A DNA stretch of 17,224 nucleotides from Scatomorpha sp964535405 (GCA_964535405.1 CAZHUG010000044.1:1-17224), one strand, 5' to 3'. Positions 1-8,274 are shown, numbered from the stretch's first letter. Translations and numbers: made by a program. Notes: generated by a model not told the origin, from the sequence alone.

Positions 1-200
1 ACATTTGCGGCTTTGGCATTTTCCTCGATCTTCTGGCCGTGCTCGTCGGTTCCGGTGAGGAACATGACGTCATAGCCGCACATCCGCTTATACCTTGCTA
101 TTGTGTCCGTCGCGACAGTGCAATAGGTGTGGCCTATGTGCAGCTTGTCTGATGGATAGTAAATTGGGGTTGTTATATAGAACGTGCCTTTTTCGCTCAT
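1..200 (-). CDS. metG: Methionyl-tRNA synthetase, N-terminal fragment (3' end outside window)
   Basis: Charges tRNA-Met with methionine in the cytoplasm. Only the first 66 codons are present; the gene continues past the left edge. The translation opens MSEKGTFYITTPIYYPS and carries the class I synthetase HIGH signature exactly (H21-I-G-H24), followed by the LTGTDEHGQKI block typical of MetRS. The ATG at 198-200 is preceded by a strong AAGGAGAGGG ribosome binding site. It lies 42 bases downstream of the VanW-domain gene on the same strand with no visible terminator between them, so it is probably the last visible gene of the htpG-hemW-vanW-metG transcription unit. The KMSKS motif and anticodon-binding domain cannot be checked here. 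Confidence 0.95.
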   Translation of the reverse strand, partial: MSEKGTFYITTPIYYPSDKLHIGHTYCTVATDTIARYKRMCGYDVMFLTGTDEHGQKIEENAKAAN

Positions 201-242
201 TATTCCCTCTCCTTAAACTCTTCTATCTGTATATCTACAGCC

Positions 243-2033
243 CTAGCCCTCCACAGGCTGATCGGGGTCAATTTCACCCACATCCGGCAGCTGATCCGAC
301 GGCAGCGGCTCAGGCTCCATTGTCTCCGGCGGCAGGGTCGGCTCCGGTGTCGGCGACGGGGTCGGTGTCGGGAACACGATGTTCTCCTCGTGATAGTGAT
401 ACTCACTATAGGCCTCAAGTTCCTTGGAAAGCAGGTTTCCGTCCTTATCGTACACCCAGCGATAGCTCGCGGCCTTATATCCGGTTGCAGTCTCCGGATA
501 GTCCTTGTTGCTATACACAGACCATGTCGCATAGCTCATCTCAACATAGCTGCCGTCCACATCCGTACCTTTTATGGAGATGGTCACGGTGTTGGTTTTG
601 TCATCCACCTTTGCAAAAATGCGGATGGGCAGGTCGCGGTTATTTTTGAACTTGAACTCAGGCCCGCCCCAGCTCACAGTCGCATCCAGACCGGGCGGCA
701 AATAGCCCACGCCGAAATAGTGGCAAACTCTGTTTGTTATCTGTAGATTTGACAGCAGCGCGGAGTAATACAGCGTCGAGGAAACCTGGCAGATTCCTCC
801 GCCGACCTCCTGAACCACCTGTCCGCCGGAATATGCTCCCGCCGGCTTATAGCCCTTCGCCTCTGTGCGCTCACCCACAACGTCGTTATACGAAAAGGTC
901 TCGCCCGGTTTGAGCTCCAGACCGTCAATCGCGGCGCAGGCAAGCTTCACGTTCGTTATGCGGTTTTGCGAGCTGCCCGAAAGCGAGGTGCGGTTCGAGC
1001 CAAGCTCATCTCTGAAAAGCATCGCCTGCAAGTCCTCCGTGCTAAGCTCAGGCTCGGTTCTCACGATCGCAATTTCAATGCTGTCGCCGTATTCGGCGGC
1101 GCTCCAGAGAGCCTCTGCCTCTTTTTTGTCGAAGTCAAGGCCTATGACCGCTTCAACAATCTCGCCGGCGTCCTTGTCGTAGTACGCATCCTCCGCCTCG
1201 CAATAAACAGAGTCGTAAAGCTCATCAATGTCGAGCTCCACAGCCTCGCCCACGTCCACCTTGAAGTCATGCTCACCGTAGTCGCGAGTCTCAAGTGCGC
1301 TTGCAATCTCAGCAATAAGCTTCTCGGAGTCAATGCTAACAGCCGTGGCGCCCTTGATTATAATTATATACTCCTCGCCGATATCAACGCCGTAGGTCAT
1401 CAGCTCCGCCGTGACCTTCGTCACAGAGTCGTTGACCCGCTCGCGGATAATGTCTCTGTCGGCCGGAGCGCTCATGTCGAGCTCCGCGCCGGAGATCAGG
1501 CACTTGATATAGCTTATAAAATTTTTAAATATATTGCCGCCGTGGCAATAGTCATAGGCAATCATCGCACCGTCTGCTGAGGAATACAGCGTCCCGGCCT
1601 CCTCGGCTGAAACGGTGACCTTATGCTCGAGCGGCAAGAGGAAGGTAACCTCGGCGTCATCCACATTGTCCCAACCTGCATCCTTGAGCTTTTGAGCCGC
1701 CTCCATGCGAGTCAGTCCGCCCAGCTCAATGGCATTAAGCGTGACGCCCGGGAAAATTGTGTCAGTTCCCGATACGTAAACGCCCAGGCCGGCAAACACC
1801 GCAAGAACAACTGCAAGCACAACAGCGGCGATAATAAGGCCGCGCTTGGAAGATTTTTTCTGTCCGTCTGCCTTTGAGGGAGCGGTCTCCTTCTTTGAGC
1901 TCGCTGTATTTTTTGAAGCTGCATTCTTTTGCGCAGCACTTTTGGCCTTTCGGGCCTTTTCTTCACTAATCGCCTCAAAGGACGCGGTATTATTTAAATC
2001 CGGTCTTTTTTTGGAGTTTCCGAATATCTTCAT
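243..2033 (-). CDS. VanW-domain membrane-anchored envelope protein
   Basis: 596 residues. Residues 1-63 form a charged, Lys/Ala/Ser-rich cytoplasmic segment, followed by one hydrophobic helix at about 64-87, so the rest should be extracytoplasmic. Residues about 95-330 resemble the peptidoglycan-binding-type repeats (PG_binding_4) commonly found before VanW domains. The VanW domain spans about 355-478 and includes the hallmark GGGICQVSSTLY at 411-422. After it comes an Asp/Tyr-rich extension to about 553, then a Pro/Thr tail (PTPTPSPTPEPT and onward) likely to be disordered or wall-spanning. VanW proteins occur in Gram-positive cell envelopes; the biochemical role is not settled, and there is no van resistance cluster here, so no resistance function should be inferred. 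The start has AGGAGGG upstream; the gene begins 18 bases after the hemW stop. Confidence 0.88.
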   Translation of the reverse strand: MKIFGNSKKRPDLNNTASFEAISEEKARKAKSAAQKNAASKNTASSKKETAPSKADGQKKSSKRGLIIAAVVLAVVLAVFAGLGVYVSGTDTIFPGVTLNAIELGGLTRMEAAQKLKDAGWDNVDDAEVTFLLPLEHKVTVSAEEAGTLYSSADGAMIAYDYCHGGNIFKNFISYIKCLISGAELDMSAPADRDIIRERVNDSVTKVTAELMTYGVDIGEEYIIIIKGATAVSIDSEKLIAEIASALETRDYGEHDFKVDVGEAVELDIDELYDSVYCEAEDAYYDKDAGEIVEAVIGLDFDKKEAEALWSAAEYGDSIEIAIVRTEPELSTEDLQAMLFRDELGSNRTSLSGSSQNRITNVKLACAAIDGLELKPGETFSYNDVVGERTEAKGYKPAGAYSGGQVVQEVGGGICQVSSTLYYSALLSNLQITNRVCHYFGVGYLPPGLDATVSWGGPEFKFKNNRDLPIRIFAKVDDKTNTVTISIKGTDVDGSYVEMSYATWSVYSNKDYPETATGYKAASYRWVYDKDGNLLSKELEAYSEYHYHEENIVFPTPTPSPTPEPTLPPETMEPEPLPSDQLPDVGEIDPDQPVEG

Positions 2034-2051
2034 CTTGTTTCCCTCCTGTTC

Positions 2052-3311
2052 CTACTTCTTTTCTTGAGAGTACATGTCACGGAACAGTTCCTCATCGCCG
2101 GGCGGAAGCTCTGTCTTATCCTCGGCATCGAATGCGTCACGCATCCAGGGGTTCACAGCGACCCTACTGCCTGCCTGCGCCTCTAAGAGCGCGGCGATGA
2201 GCAGATTCGACAACAAAAAACCGGAGCCGGTGAAGCGCCACGAGCCGTCAACATTGATAGCCCAGCCCTTCGCCTTAAATTCCTCAAGCGTCTTTTCTAT
2301 TGGCGTGAAATCCGAGCGGTACAGGCTTCTGTACTCATCTTTAGAAATACCTCTGGTTGTTCTCATACCCAGCATGATATATTCTGTGGCTCTTTCCGAT
2401 GGATTTATACGCTCTAATTCATCTAATATGTTTTCTTTGTCCCCCAAAACGCCGACAATGTACTTGTCAACATCCTTTATATAGGAGAATCGTGAGCTTC
2501 CTATGCAGGAATGCGCACCGGCACCCAGACCCATGTATTCACCCAACTGCCAGTAACGCAGATTGTGCCGGGACTCATAGCCCTTTATGGCGAAGTTTGA
2601 AATTTCATACTGGGCATAGCCGTAATGCTCCAGCAGATCAACCGCGTAGAGGTACATATCCGCCTGCTCATCGTCTGTGGGCATAACCTGCGAGCCCTTG
2701 TATTGATACATGGGCGTGCCCTCCTCAAGCATGAGGCCATAGACTGAAATATGCTCCGGCTTGAGCTCTATCACGCGCATGAGTGTATCAGCCCAGTCCG
2801 CCTTTGTCTGGCTCGGCAGACCGTAGATAAGATCCATGCTGATATTGTCAAAGCCCGCGCCGCGCGCCGCCTCCATCGCCATCTCGACCTGTCTCCAGTT
2901 ATGGCGGCGGCCGATCATCTTTAGAAGGTCGTTGTTTGCGGACTGCACGCCCAGCGAGATGCGGTTGAAGCCGCCCCTGCGCAGCTTCGCGAGATCCTTT
3001 GGCTTTGCGCTGTCCGGGTTCGCCTCAAGCGTAACCTCAGCGTCCTTCAAGACCCTGCCGCTGAGCTTCAATTCGCTCCAAAGCTCGAGGAGCCTGTTTG
3101 CGCCATAGTAGCTCGGCGTGCCGCCGCCAAAATACACCGTGTCAATGTAGTATGGCGCCATTGCAGGATAAGATTCGCGAATATGCTCCACAAGTGCGTC
3201 CTGATACTTGGGCATCAGCCTGTCGCAGCCGGTTAGAGAGTAAAAATCGCAGTAACCGCACTTCGAGGCGCAAAACGGTATGTGAATGTAAATGCCCAGT
3301 GTTTTATCCAT
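2052..3311 (-). CDS. hemW: Radical SAM heme chaperone HemW
   Basis: 419 residues. It has the radical-SAM 4Fe-4S motif CX3CX2C at C14, C18, C21, followed by F23, which is the HemW pattern (CX3CX2CXF) rather than the HemN pattern with an extra cysteine. GGGTPS at 62-67 is the SAM-binding glycine motif. HNLRYW at 249-254 matches the HNxxYW motif associated with heme binding in HemW. The family is often mis-annotated as oxygen-independent coproporphyrinogen III oxidase; HemW is instead linked to heme delivery to target proteins. It begins 11 bases after the htpG stop and ends 18 bases before the VanW gene, so it is co-transcribed. The ribosome binding site is modest (ACGGAGA). The last 50 or so residues are an acidic extension beyond the HemN_C-like region. 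Confidence 0.92.
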   Translation of the reverse strand: MDKTLGIYIHIPFCASKCGYCDFYSLTGCDRLMPKYQDALVEHIRESYPAMAPYYIDTVYFGGGTPSYYGANRLLELWSELKLSGRVLKDAEVTLEANPDSAKPKDLAKLRRGGFNRISLGVQSANNDLLKMIGRRHNWRQVEMAMEAARGAGFDNISMDLIYGLPSQTKADWADTLMRVIELKPEHISVYGLMLEEGTPMYQYKGSQVMPTDDEQADMYLYAVDLLEHYGYAQYEISNFAIKGYESRHNLRYWQLGEYMGLGAGAHSCIGSSRFSYIKDVDKYIVGVLGDKENILDELERINPSERATEYIMLGMRTTRGISKDEYRSLYRSDFTPIEKTLEEFKAKGWAINVDGSWRFTGSGFLLSNLLIAALLEAQAGSRVAVNPWMRDAFDAEDKTELPPGDEELFRDMYSQEKK

Positions 3312-3322
3312 TATAATCTCCG

Positions 3323-5239
3323 TTAAAAGAGTGAGCAGACAGCCTCAGAATACGCGGCGGGATCGTCCAGCTCCTCCCCCGCTATCAGCAGAGCCTGGCT
3401 GTGGAGTATCTCCACAAGCTTCTTTGCCCGCTCGGGGTCTGTATCTATGATCTGCTCCAGCGCCTTATAGGCGTGGTTGTCGGCATTGAGCTCCAGCACG
3501 CGCGTGGCGCGGGGCGGCTCCATGCCCGTGGGCGGCATTTTGCGGAAGTAGCGCTCCATCTCCAGTGTGATGTTGCCCTCGGTAGTCAGGCATACGGGAG
3601 CGGAAACAAGCTTGCGGGACAGGCGCACGATTGACACGCGCTCATCCAGGGTTTCCTTAACAAAATCCAGAACCGTCTTGGCCTCGGCCTCGCGCTGTTC
3701 CATGCTGGCCTTGTCCTCCTCGGTTTCAAGGCCTAGGTCGCCCGTTACGATGTTGCAGAACTTCTTATCCGCAAACTGACCGATCTGCTCGACGATGAAC
3801 TCGTCAACCTCCTCGGTCATGCAAAGAATCTCAAAGCCCTTTGAGCGCACCAGCTCTGCCTGAGGCAGGCGGAGAATCTTGCTGACGCTCTCGCCGATGC
3901 CGAAGTAGATAAGCTCCTGAGCGACGGGCATTCTGTCAGTGTATTCCTTCAAGGTTGCGGTCTTGTCAGCCTCGGTCTTGTAGAGCAAAAGCTCAGTCAG
4001 GGAGTCGAGGTTCTGCGCGTAGTTTGCAACCGCGCCATAGCGGAGCTGACGACCGTAGTTCTTATAGAACTCCTCATACTTCGGTCTGTCATTTTCGAGC
4101 ATTTTCTTCAGCTCGTTTTTAATGCGCTTATTGAGATTCTGAGCGATTATCTTGAGCTGGCGGTCATGCTGGAGCATCTCACGCGAGATATTCAGAGACA
4201 GATCGGGAGAGTCAACGATGCCGCGCACGAAATAGAAGCTCTCGCTCAAAAGATCCTGGCACTTTTCCATTATCATGACACCCGAGCTATACAGTTGCAG
4301 ACCCGGCTCGAAATCCGAGCTCGTGAAATCAAGCAGCTGTCTGCCGGGAATGAACAGCAGGGCCTTGTAGGAGACCTGCCCCTCGGCATTCACGCGGATG
4401 ACCGCGGCGGGATCGGTGCTGTCGTGGAATTTCTCCTTGTAGAACTCCATGCAGTCCTCGTCAGACACCTCGCTCCTGGAGCGCTGCCAGATGGGGATCA
4501 TGCTGTTGACGGTCTCACGCTCGACCTTGGTTCCGGTCTCAATCTTGGGATTGCCCTCTTCGTCCAGCTCGCCGGTTTCCTTGTAATCCGGCACGGTGAT
4601 GTCCATCTGGATCGGCCAGCGGATGTAGTTGGAGTACTTCTTTATAAGCTGCATCAGCTTCCAGAGCTGTAAATAATCCGAATATTTCTCGTTCTCGTCA
4701 TCAGGCTTTATGTGCATGATGATATCCGTGCCGACTGAAGGCTTCGACCAGCTGCTGATGGCGTAGCCGTCTGCACCCTCCGACTCCCATTTCCAGGCCT
4801 CGGCAGAGCCGTATGCCCGGGAAATAACCGTCACCTTGTCGGCAACCATAAACGCGGAGTAGAAACCGACGCCGAACTGACCGATGATATCGATCGCCGT
4901 GCCCTCCTGCGTGGTACCGTCCAGTCCGCTCTTGAAAGCCATTGAGCCGCTCTTGGCGATGACACCCAGATTCTGCTCCATCTCATCCTGATTCATTCCA
5001 ATGCCGTTGTCGGAAACGGTTATGGTGCGCTCCTCCTCGTCCATGGAGACAAGAATCCGGAAATCTTCACGGTTCATGCCAACCTTGTCATCCGTGAGCG
5101 ACAGATAGCACAGCTTGTCGATCGCGTCAGACGCGTTGGAGATTATCTCACGCAGAAATATCTCCTTATGGGTGTAGATCGAGTTGATCATCAGGTCCAG
5201 CAGACGTTTTGATTCTGCCTTGAATTCTTTTTTGGACAT
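3323..5239 (-). CDS. htpG: Chaperone HtpG (bacterial Hsp90)
   Basis: 638 residues, full length for the family. ATP-dependent dimeric cytosolic chaperone. The N-terminal GHKL (Bergerat) ATPase motifs are intact: REIISNASDAIDK with catalytic E31 and Mg-coordinating N35, SDNGIGM at 76-82, and GQFGVGF at 120-126. The middle domain contains the SLNISREMLQ segment, and the C-terminal dimerisation domain is complete. The ATG at 5237-5239 is preceded by CAGGAGGA. It is the first gene of the minus-strand cluster htpG-hemW-VanW-metG, with a consensus-like promoter 50 bases upstream. No CIRCE element (TTAGCACTC-N9-GAGTGCTAA) is visible, so HrcA control is not supported. The pairing of a protein-folding chaperone with the heme chaperone HemW is notable, but may reflect only shared transcription. 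Confidence 0.97.
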   Translation of the reverse strand: MSKKEFKAESKRLLDLMINSIYTHKEIFLREIISNASDAIDKLCYLSLTDDKVGMNREDFRILVSMDEEERTITVSDNGIGMNQDEMEQNLGVIAKSGSMAFKSGLDGTTQEGTAIDIIGQFGVGFYSAFMVADKVTVISRAYGSAEAWKWESEGADGYAISSWSKPSVGTDIIMHIKPDDENEKYSDYLQLWKLMQLIKKYSNYIRWPIQMDITVPDYKETGELDEEGNPKIETGTKVERETVNSMIPIWQRSRSEVSDEDCMEFYKEKFHDSTDPAAVIRVNAEGQVSYKALLFIPGRQLLDFTSSDFEPGLQLYSSGVMIMEKCQDLLSESFYFVRGIVDSPDLSLNISREMLQHDRQLKIIAQNLNKRIKNELKKMLENDRPKYEEFYKNYGRQLRYGAVANYAQNLDSLTELLLYKTEADKTATLKEYTDRMPVAQELIYFGIGESVSKILRLPQAELVRSKGFEILCMTEEVDEFIVEQIGQFADKKFCNIVTGDLGLETEEDKASMEQREAEAKTVLDFVKETLDERVSIVRLSRKLVSAPVCLTTEGNITLEMERYFRKMPPTGMEPPRATRVLELNADNHAYKALEQIIDTDPERAKKLVEILHSQALLIAGEELDDPAAYSEAVCSLF

Positions 5240-5288
5240 TTATCTGATTCCTCCTGAAGAATAATATACAAAATTCAGCGGTCTAATT

Positions 5289-5316
5289 ATTATAGCACAA
5301 TTACGACACATTTCAA
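5289..5316 (-). promoter_or_regulatory. Promoter for htpG operon (extended -10)
   Basis: On the minus strand, TTGAAA (5311-5316) is followed by a 16-base spacer and a perfect TATAAT (5289-5294). The -10 is preceded by TG one base away (TGC-TATAAT), an extended -10 element. The 5' leader to the htpG ATG is about 43 bases. Confidence 0.75.
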
Positions 5317-5327
5317 TACAAAGTCTA

Positions 5328-5356
5328 TTGTCTAAACAGATTTTAGGATATATAAT
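5328..5356 (+). promoter_or_regulatory. Promoter for the AAA ATPase / HAD operon
   Basis: TTGTCT (5328-5333), a 17-base spacer, and a perfect TATAAT (5351-5356). It is divergent from the htpG promoter, with the two -35 boxes only 11 bases apart, so the two operons may influence each other. The ATG of the first gene is about 40 bases downstream of the expected transcription start. Confidence 0.7.
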
Positions 5357-5401
5357 CAATAAGTATGCTTTGAATAAAATTTCCGTTTGGAGGACTAAGA
5401 T

Positions 5402-6829
5402 ATGCCCACGAGCTGGAAACTCTCACCGAATGAATTGCACAAGACCTATGTCGCGAACACTGAAGCCTTTTATCATGTCGCCGGTCGCGGCGTCACCGAT
5501 CAGCTGGACGAGTATATTGTAAAATGCGCTCTCCGTCTCTGGTCGAAGGCGAGCGCTGTGACTCAGTCACATGTTGACGCGATAAACATGCTCTATTCCA
5601 AGTCAAGAAAACCCGGAACCTGGCTGCTCTGGGACCTGACCACCGCCGTCTGCAAGGCAGGCGACGCACTGCCGCCAATGTTCTTCTGGAACCTTGCCGA
5701 TCGCGACAAGCGCGAGGGTAAGGACTCCTCACGAGTCTTCGTCCGCATGGTCACGAACATCCTGCTCTACCTTGCCGCGGTTGACGACGATGTCACCTTT
5801 GCCGAGGCGCAGTATATCACCGAATGCTCGGACAGGCTCACGGCAGTCTGTGACTCCGCCGGAGTCAAGCCCTCAAAGCCCGCGCTAAACCCCAGCGATT
5901 TTGTCACCAGCGGCGAGCCGTCATTCATTGAAAAGCACGCCGGAGAAATCGCGACCGAGGGCGGCAGTGCCGCAAAGTCCCAGGTTCAGGCCGGGGAAGT
6001 CGACGAACGAGCGCCCTCTGTCGATGAGCTTTTGGCTGAGCTTGAGTCGCTGATCGGACTCGACAGCGTGAAAAAAGACGTCAAGAGCCTCATTAACCTC
6101 ATAAAGGTGCGCAAGCTGCGCGAGGAAAACGGCCTGCCTGTCGCCGCGATGAGCCTGCACATGGTGTTCATGGGCAATCCCGGCACGGGCAAAACCACCG
6201 TGGCGAGACTGCTCGGCAAGCTCTATGCCGCGATAGGCGTTCTCAAAAAGGGTCAGCTTATCGAGGTTGACCGCTCCGGCCTTGTCGCCGGCTACGTCGG
6301 TCAGACCGCACTCAAAACTCAGGAGGTCATCAAATCTGCCATGGGCGGCGTGCTGTTTATCGACGAGGCGTATTCCCTTTCCTCCGGCGGTGAAAACGAC
6401 TTCGGCCGCGAGGCGATCGAGACACTGCTCAAGGCGATGGAGGACAACCGCGACGAGCTTGTCGTCGTAGTCGCAGGCTATGACGAGCCTATGGAGGGCT
6501 TTCTCAGCTCGAACCCGGGTCTGGAGTCGCGCTTCAACAAATATTTCAACTTCCCCGATTACGACGGCGAGCAGCTCTTCGCAATGTTCCAGATTCGCTG
6601 CAAACAGAACGGCTACAAGCTCTCGCCGGAGTCCGAGGAGAAGGCGGTTGAGCTTTTTAACACAATTTATGCCGACCGTGACGACAATTTCGGCAACGGA
6701 CGCACCGTCCGCAACCTTTTCGAACACATGGTCATGCGCCAGTCCAACCGCGTTGCGACCATGGAAACGCCCACCAAGGATGATCTGATGACATTTATGC
6801 CCGAGGATTTTTTACAGGAGGACAATTGA
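5402..6829 (+). CDS. SpoVK/CbbX-like AAA+ ATPase with TerB-like N-terminal region
   Basis: 475 residues. The C-terminal part (about 210-470) is an AAA+ module of the CbbX/SpoVK/EccA type: LIGLDSVKKDV lead-in, Walker A GNPGTGKTT at 258-266, Walker B VLFIDE at 317-322, a sensor-1 strand VVVVAGYDEPM, an arginine-finger segment GLESRFNKYF, and the sensor-2-like GNGRTVRN. The first 200 residues are separate; about 110-155 reads as helices with LYLAAVDDDVTFAEAQYI, reminiscent of TerB-type acidic helical domains, and 170-205 is a low-complexity linker. Relatives act as hexameric remodelling ATPases, but the substrate here is unknown. The ATG has GGAGGA 7 bases upstream. The stop overlaps the next gene's start by one base. 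A sporulation role is a family association only. Confidence 0.88.
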   Translation: MPTSWKLSPNELHKTYVANTEAFYHVAGRGVTDQLDEYIVKCALRLWSKASAVTQSHVDAINMLYSKSRKPGTWLLWDLTTAVCKAGDALPPMFFWNLADRDKREGKDSSRVFVRMVTNILLYLAAVDDDVTFAEAQYITECSDRLTAVCDSAGVKPSKPALNPSDFVTSGEPSFIEKHAGEIATEGGSAAKSQVQAGEVDERAPSVDELLAELESLIGLDSVKKDVKSLINLIKVRKLREENGLPVAAMSLHMVFMGNPGTGKTTVARLLGKLYAAIGVLKKGQLIEVDRSGLVAGYVGQTALKTQEVIKSAMGGVLFIDEAYSLSSGGENDFGREAIETLLKAMEDNRDELVVVVAGYDEPMEGFLSSNPGLESRFNKYFNFPDYDGEQLFAMFQIRCKQNGYKLSPESEEKAVELFNTIYADRDDNFGNGRTVRNLFEHMVMRQSNRVATMETPTKDDLMTFMPEDFLQEDN

Positions 6830-7623
6830 TGAATTACGAGACAATCAGAAACTGCGAGTTATTTGTGCTGGATATGGACGGAACTCTCTATCTCGGAGAC
6901 GAGGTAATTACCGGCGCGGTGGATTTTATCCACACACTCGAGAGAACGGGACGCAAATATATCTACCTCACAAACAACTCATCCCGCGCCGGTGTGGATT
7001 ATGTAAACCGGCTTCGCGGACTCGGCTTCCCCTGCGAGACGGAGAACATCTTCACCTCCGGCATGGCAACCGGCAGCTATCTGGCTGATAATTTCGCCGG
7101 AAAACCGGTCTACCCCGTCGGCACACCCGCCTTTGAGCGCGAGCTGGCAAGCTACGGCGTGAACCTCACAGACAAGGACGATGCCGAGGTCGTCTGTGTG
7201 GGTTTTGACACCACGCTCACCTATGAAAAGCTCGACAGGGCCGTGCATTTTCTGCGCCGTGGAGCAAGCTTCATCGCGGCAAACCCCGACTGGGTCTGCC
7301 CCATGCCCGCCGACGAGGTTCTGCCCGATTGCGGCAGCATCTGCGCACTTCTGACAGCCTCCACCGGTGTGGAGCCCTTCTACATAGGCAAGCCGAACCG
7401 GAATATGGTTGACATAATATCTGCTATGACCTCTGTGCCCAACGAGCAAATCTGCTGTGTGGGCGACAGGCTGTACACGGACATCGCCGTGGCTGTGAAC
7501 GCCGGGGCGGTCTCGATCCTGGTCATGAGCGGCGAAACCACGCAGGAGATGCTCGAGGAAAGCCAGACGAAGCCGGACTTTGTTTTGCGCGACGTTGCCG
7601 AGCTTGCACAGCTGCTCGACTAG
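6829..7623 (+). CDS. HAD-IIA family sugar/nucleotide phosphatase (NagD-like)
   Basis: 264 residues. Cytosolic Mg-dependent phosphatase of the HAD superfamily with a C2a cap (NagD / p-nitrophenyl phosphatase group). Motif I is LDMDGTLY with nucleophile D15 and general acid D17; motif II lies in LTNNSSR (T48); motif III is K188 in GKPNRN; motif IV is GDRLYTD with D213 and D218. A TTG three bases upstream is in frame, but the ATG at 6829 fits the CAGGAGGA ribosome binding site and sits in a TGATG overlap with the preceding ATPase, implying translational coupling. The substrate cannot be told from sequence; this group covers UMP, glycerol phosphate and sugar phosphates, often as metabolite-repair enzymes. 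Confidence 0.92.
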   Translation: MNYETIRNCELFVLDMDGTLYLGDEVITGAVDFIHTLERTGRKYIYLTNNSSRAGVDYVNRLRGLGFPCETENIFTSGMATGSYLADNFAGKPVYPVGTPAFERELASYGVNLTDKDDAEVVCVGFDTTLTYEKLDRAVHFLRRGASFIAANPDWVCPMPADEVLPDCGSICALLTASTGVEPFYIGKPNRNMVDIISAMTSVPNEQICCVGDRLYTDIAVAVNAGAVSILVMSGETTQEMLEESQTKPDFVLRDVAELAQLLD

Positions 7624-7694
7624 CATATAAACGGGCGTCTTTTGTCGCTGTACGACGAGGGCTGCGCCAAGCTCCATAAGCCTAAATATCTTTC

Positions 7695-7740
7695 TGAGCC
7701 GGGCGGCGAGAGCTGTTCGGCTCACATTTTGTGCTTTTTT
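7695..7740 (+). terminator. Probable rho-independent terminator after the HAD gene
   Basis: A 7-bp stem TGAGCCG (7695-7701) / CGGCTCA (7718-7724) with a 16-base loop, followed by T-rich sequence (cattttgtgctttttt). The loop is long and the T-run is delayed, so it may be weak. The stretch 7624-7694 before it shows no supported gene. Confidence 0.5.
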
Positions 7741-7786
7741 GTAATTTTTATGTCTCTTTTGTAACTAATTGTATCTAATATTTTCC

Positions 7787-7815
7787 TTGTAATTACGACA
7801 TATTTAGGATACCTT
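7787..7815 (+). promoter_or_regulatory. Possible promoter for the secreted repeat protein
   Basis: Best fit in an AT-rich leader: TTGTAA (7787-7792), 17 bases, TACCTT (7810-7815). The -10 is poor. Some promoter is expected here because a terminator precedes this region and the following gene has its own strong ribosome binding site. Confidence 0.25.
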
Positions 7816-7867
7816 ATTATTATAAGATTATATTATGTAATCCAATCTAGTTATGGAGGTGGAGAAG

Positions 7868-8263
7868 ATGAAAAAGAGTCCATTTGTTTTGCTTGCGCTT
7901 GTTCTTGCATCAGTTCTATGCTTTACAGTTATCTTCCCCACAGCAGCCTCCGGCAGTGACCGGGGCCCCGACGCCATTGTGGGTGCTCGTATGAGCATGA
8001 CAAAGCACAATGCCGACAGCTTCGATGTTCTTGCCTCGGCGCATAAGGGCGGTTCAATATCCCCCAACGTCTCCGACAGCCCCTACGGTGAGATCGTACA
8101 CTTTACGATTGCTCCGGACTCGGGCTACGAGACAGCGTCTATAGCTGTCATCAGCGCCAGCGGCGACGTCCTTGAGGTCACGGTAAGTGAAGGGCGATAC
8201 AGCTTTGTAATGCCGGCCGAGTCTGCTGTCATTGATGTGAGCTTTCAGTTCATAAGAAATTAA
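7868..8263 (+). CDS. Small secreted protein with one InlB-B-type repeat
   Basis: 131 residues starting MKKSPFVLLALVLASVLCF, a classic signal peptide: positive start, long hydrophobic core, small residues before a likely cleavage near TAASGS (about residue 28). An in-frame ATG lies five codons upstream (7853), but the GGAGGTGGAG ribosome binding site at 7855-7864 covers that region, so 7868 is chosen. After a 30-residue linker the mature part (about 60-129) has the pattern GGSISPN... HFTIAPDSGYE... V...G.YSFVMPAESAVIDVSF, matching the divergent InlB B-repeat / bacterial repeat domain usually present in tandem in large S-layer or adhesin proteins. Here there is a single copy, with no LPXTG, SLH or other anchor visible. 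It is probably a secreted or loosely wall-bound protein of unknown function. It stands alone between two terminators. Confidence 0.8.
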   Translation: MKKSPFVLLALVLASVLCFTVIFPTAASGSDRGPDAIVGARMSMTKHNADSFDVLASAHKGGSISPNVSDSPYGEIVHFTIAPDSGYETASIAVISASGDVLEVTVSEGRYSFVMPAESAVIDVSFQFIRN

Positions 8264-8274
8264 CAAGAAACTAA

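Noticed and set aside
95..649. 184-codon plus-strand open frame across metG and the VanW tail
   Set aside because: Cys/Pro/Ser-rich translation without family features; it is antisense to two well-supported genes.
243..2033. Vancomycin-resistance function for the VanW-domain gene
   Set aside because: No vanHAX, vanR or vanS genes nearby; VanW domains are common in ordinary Gram-positive envelope proteins.
5921..6727. 268-codon minus-strand open frame inside the AAA ATPase gene
   Set aside because: No recognisable protein features; it mirrors GC-rich coding sequence on the other strand, which has all AAA motifs.
6979..7725. 248-codon minus-strand open frame over the HAD gene
   Set aside because: Antisense shadow; the plus strand encodes a complete HAD phosphatase with all four motifs.
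7624..7764. In-frame open stretch after the HAD stop codon (possible readthrough extension or small gene)
   Set aside because: About 46 codons without ATG plus ribosome binding site, within chance length; the HAD protein is already full length. It also contains the likely terminator.
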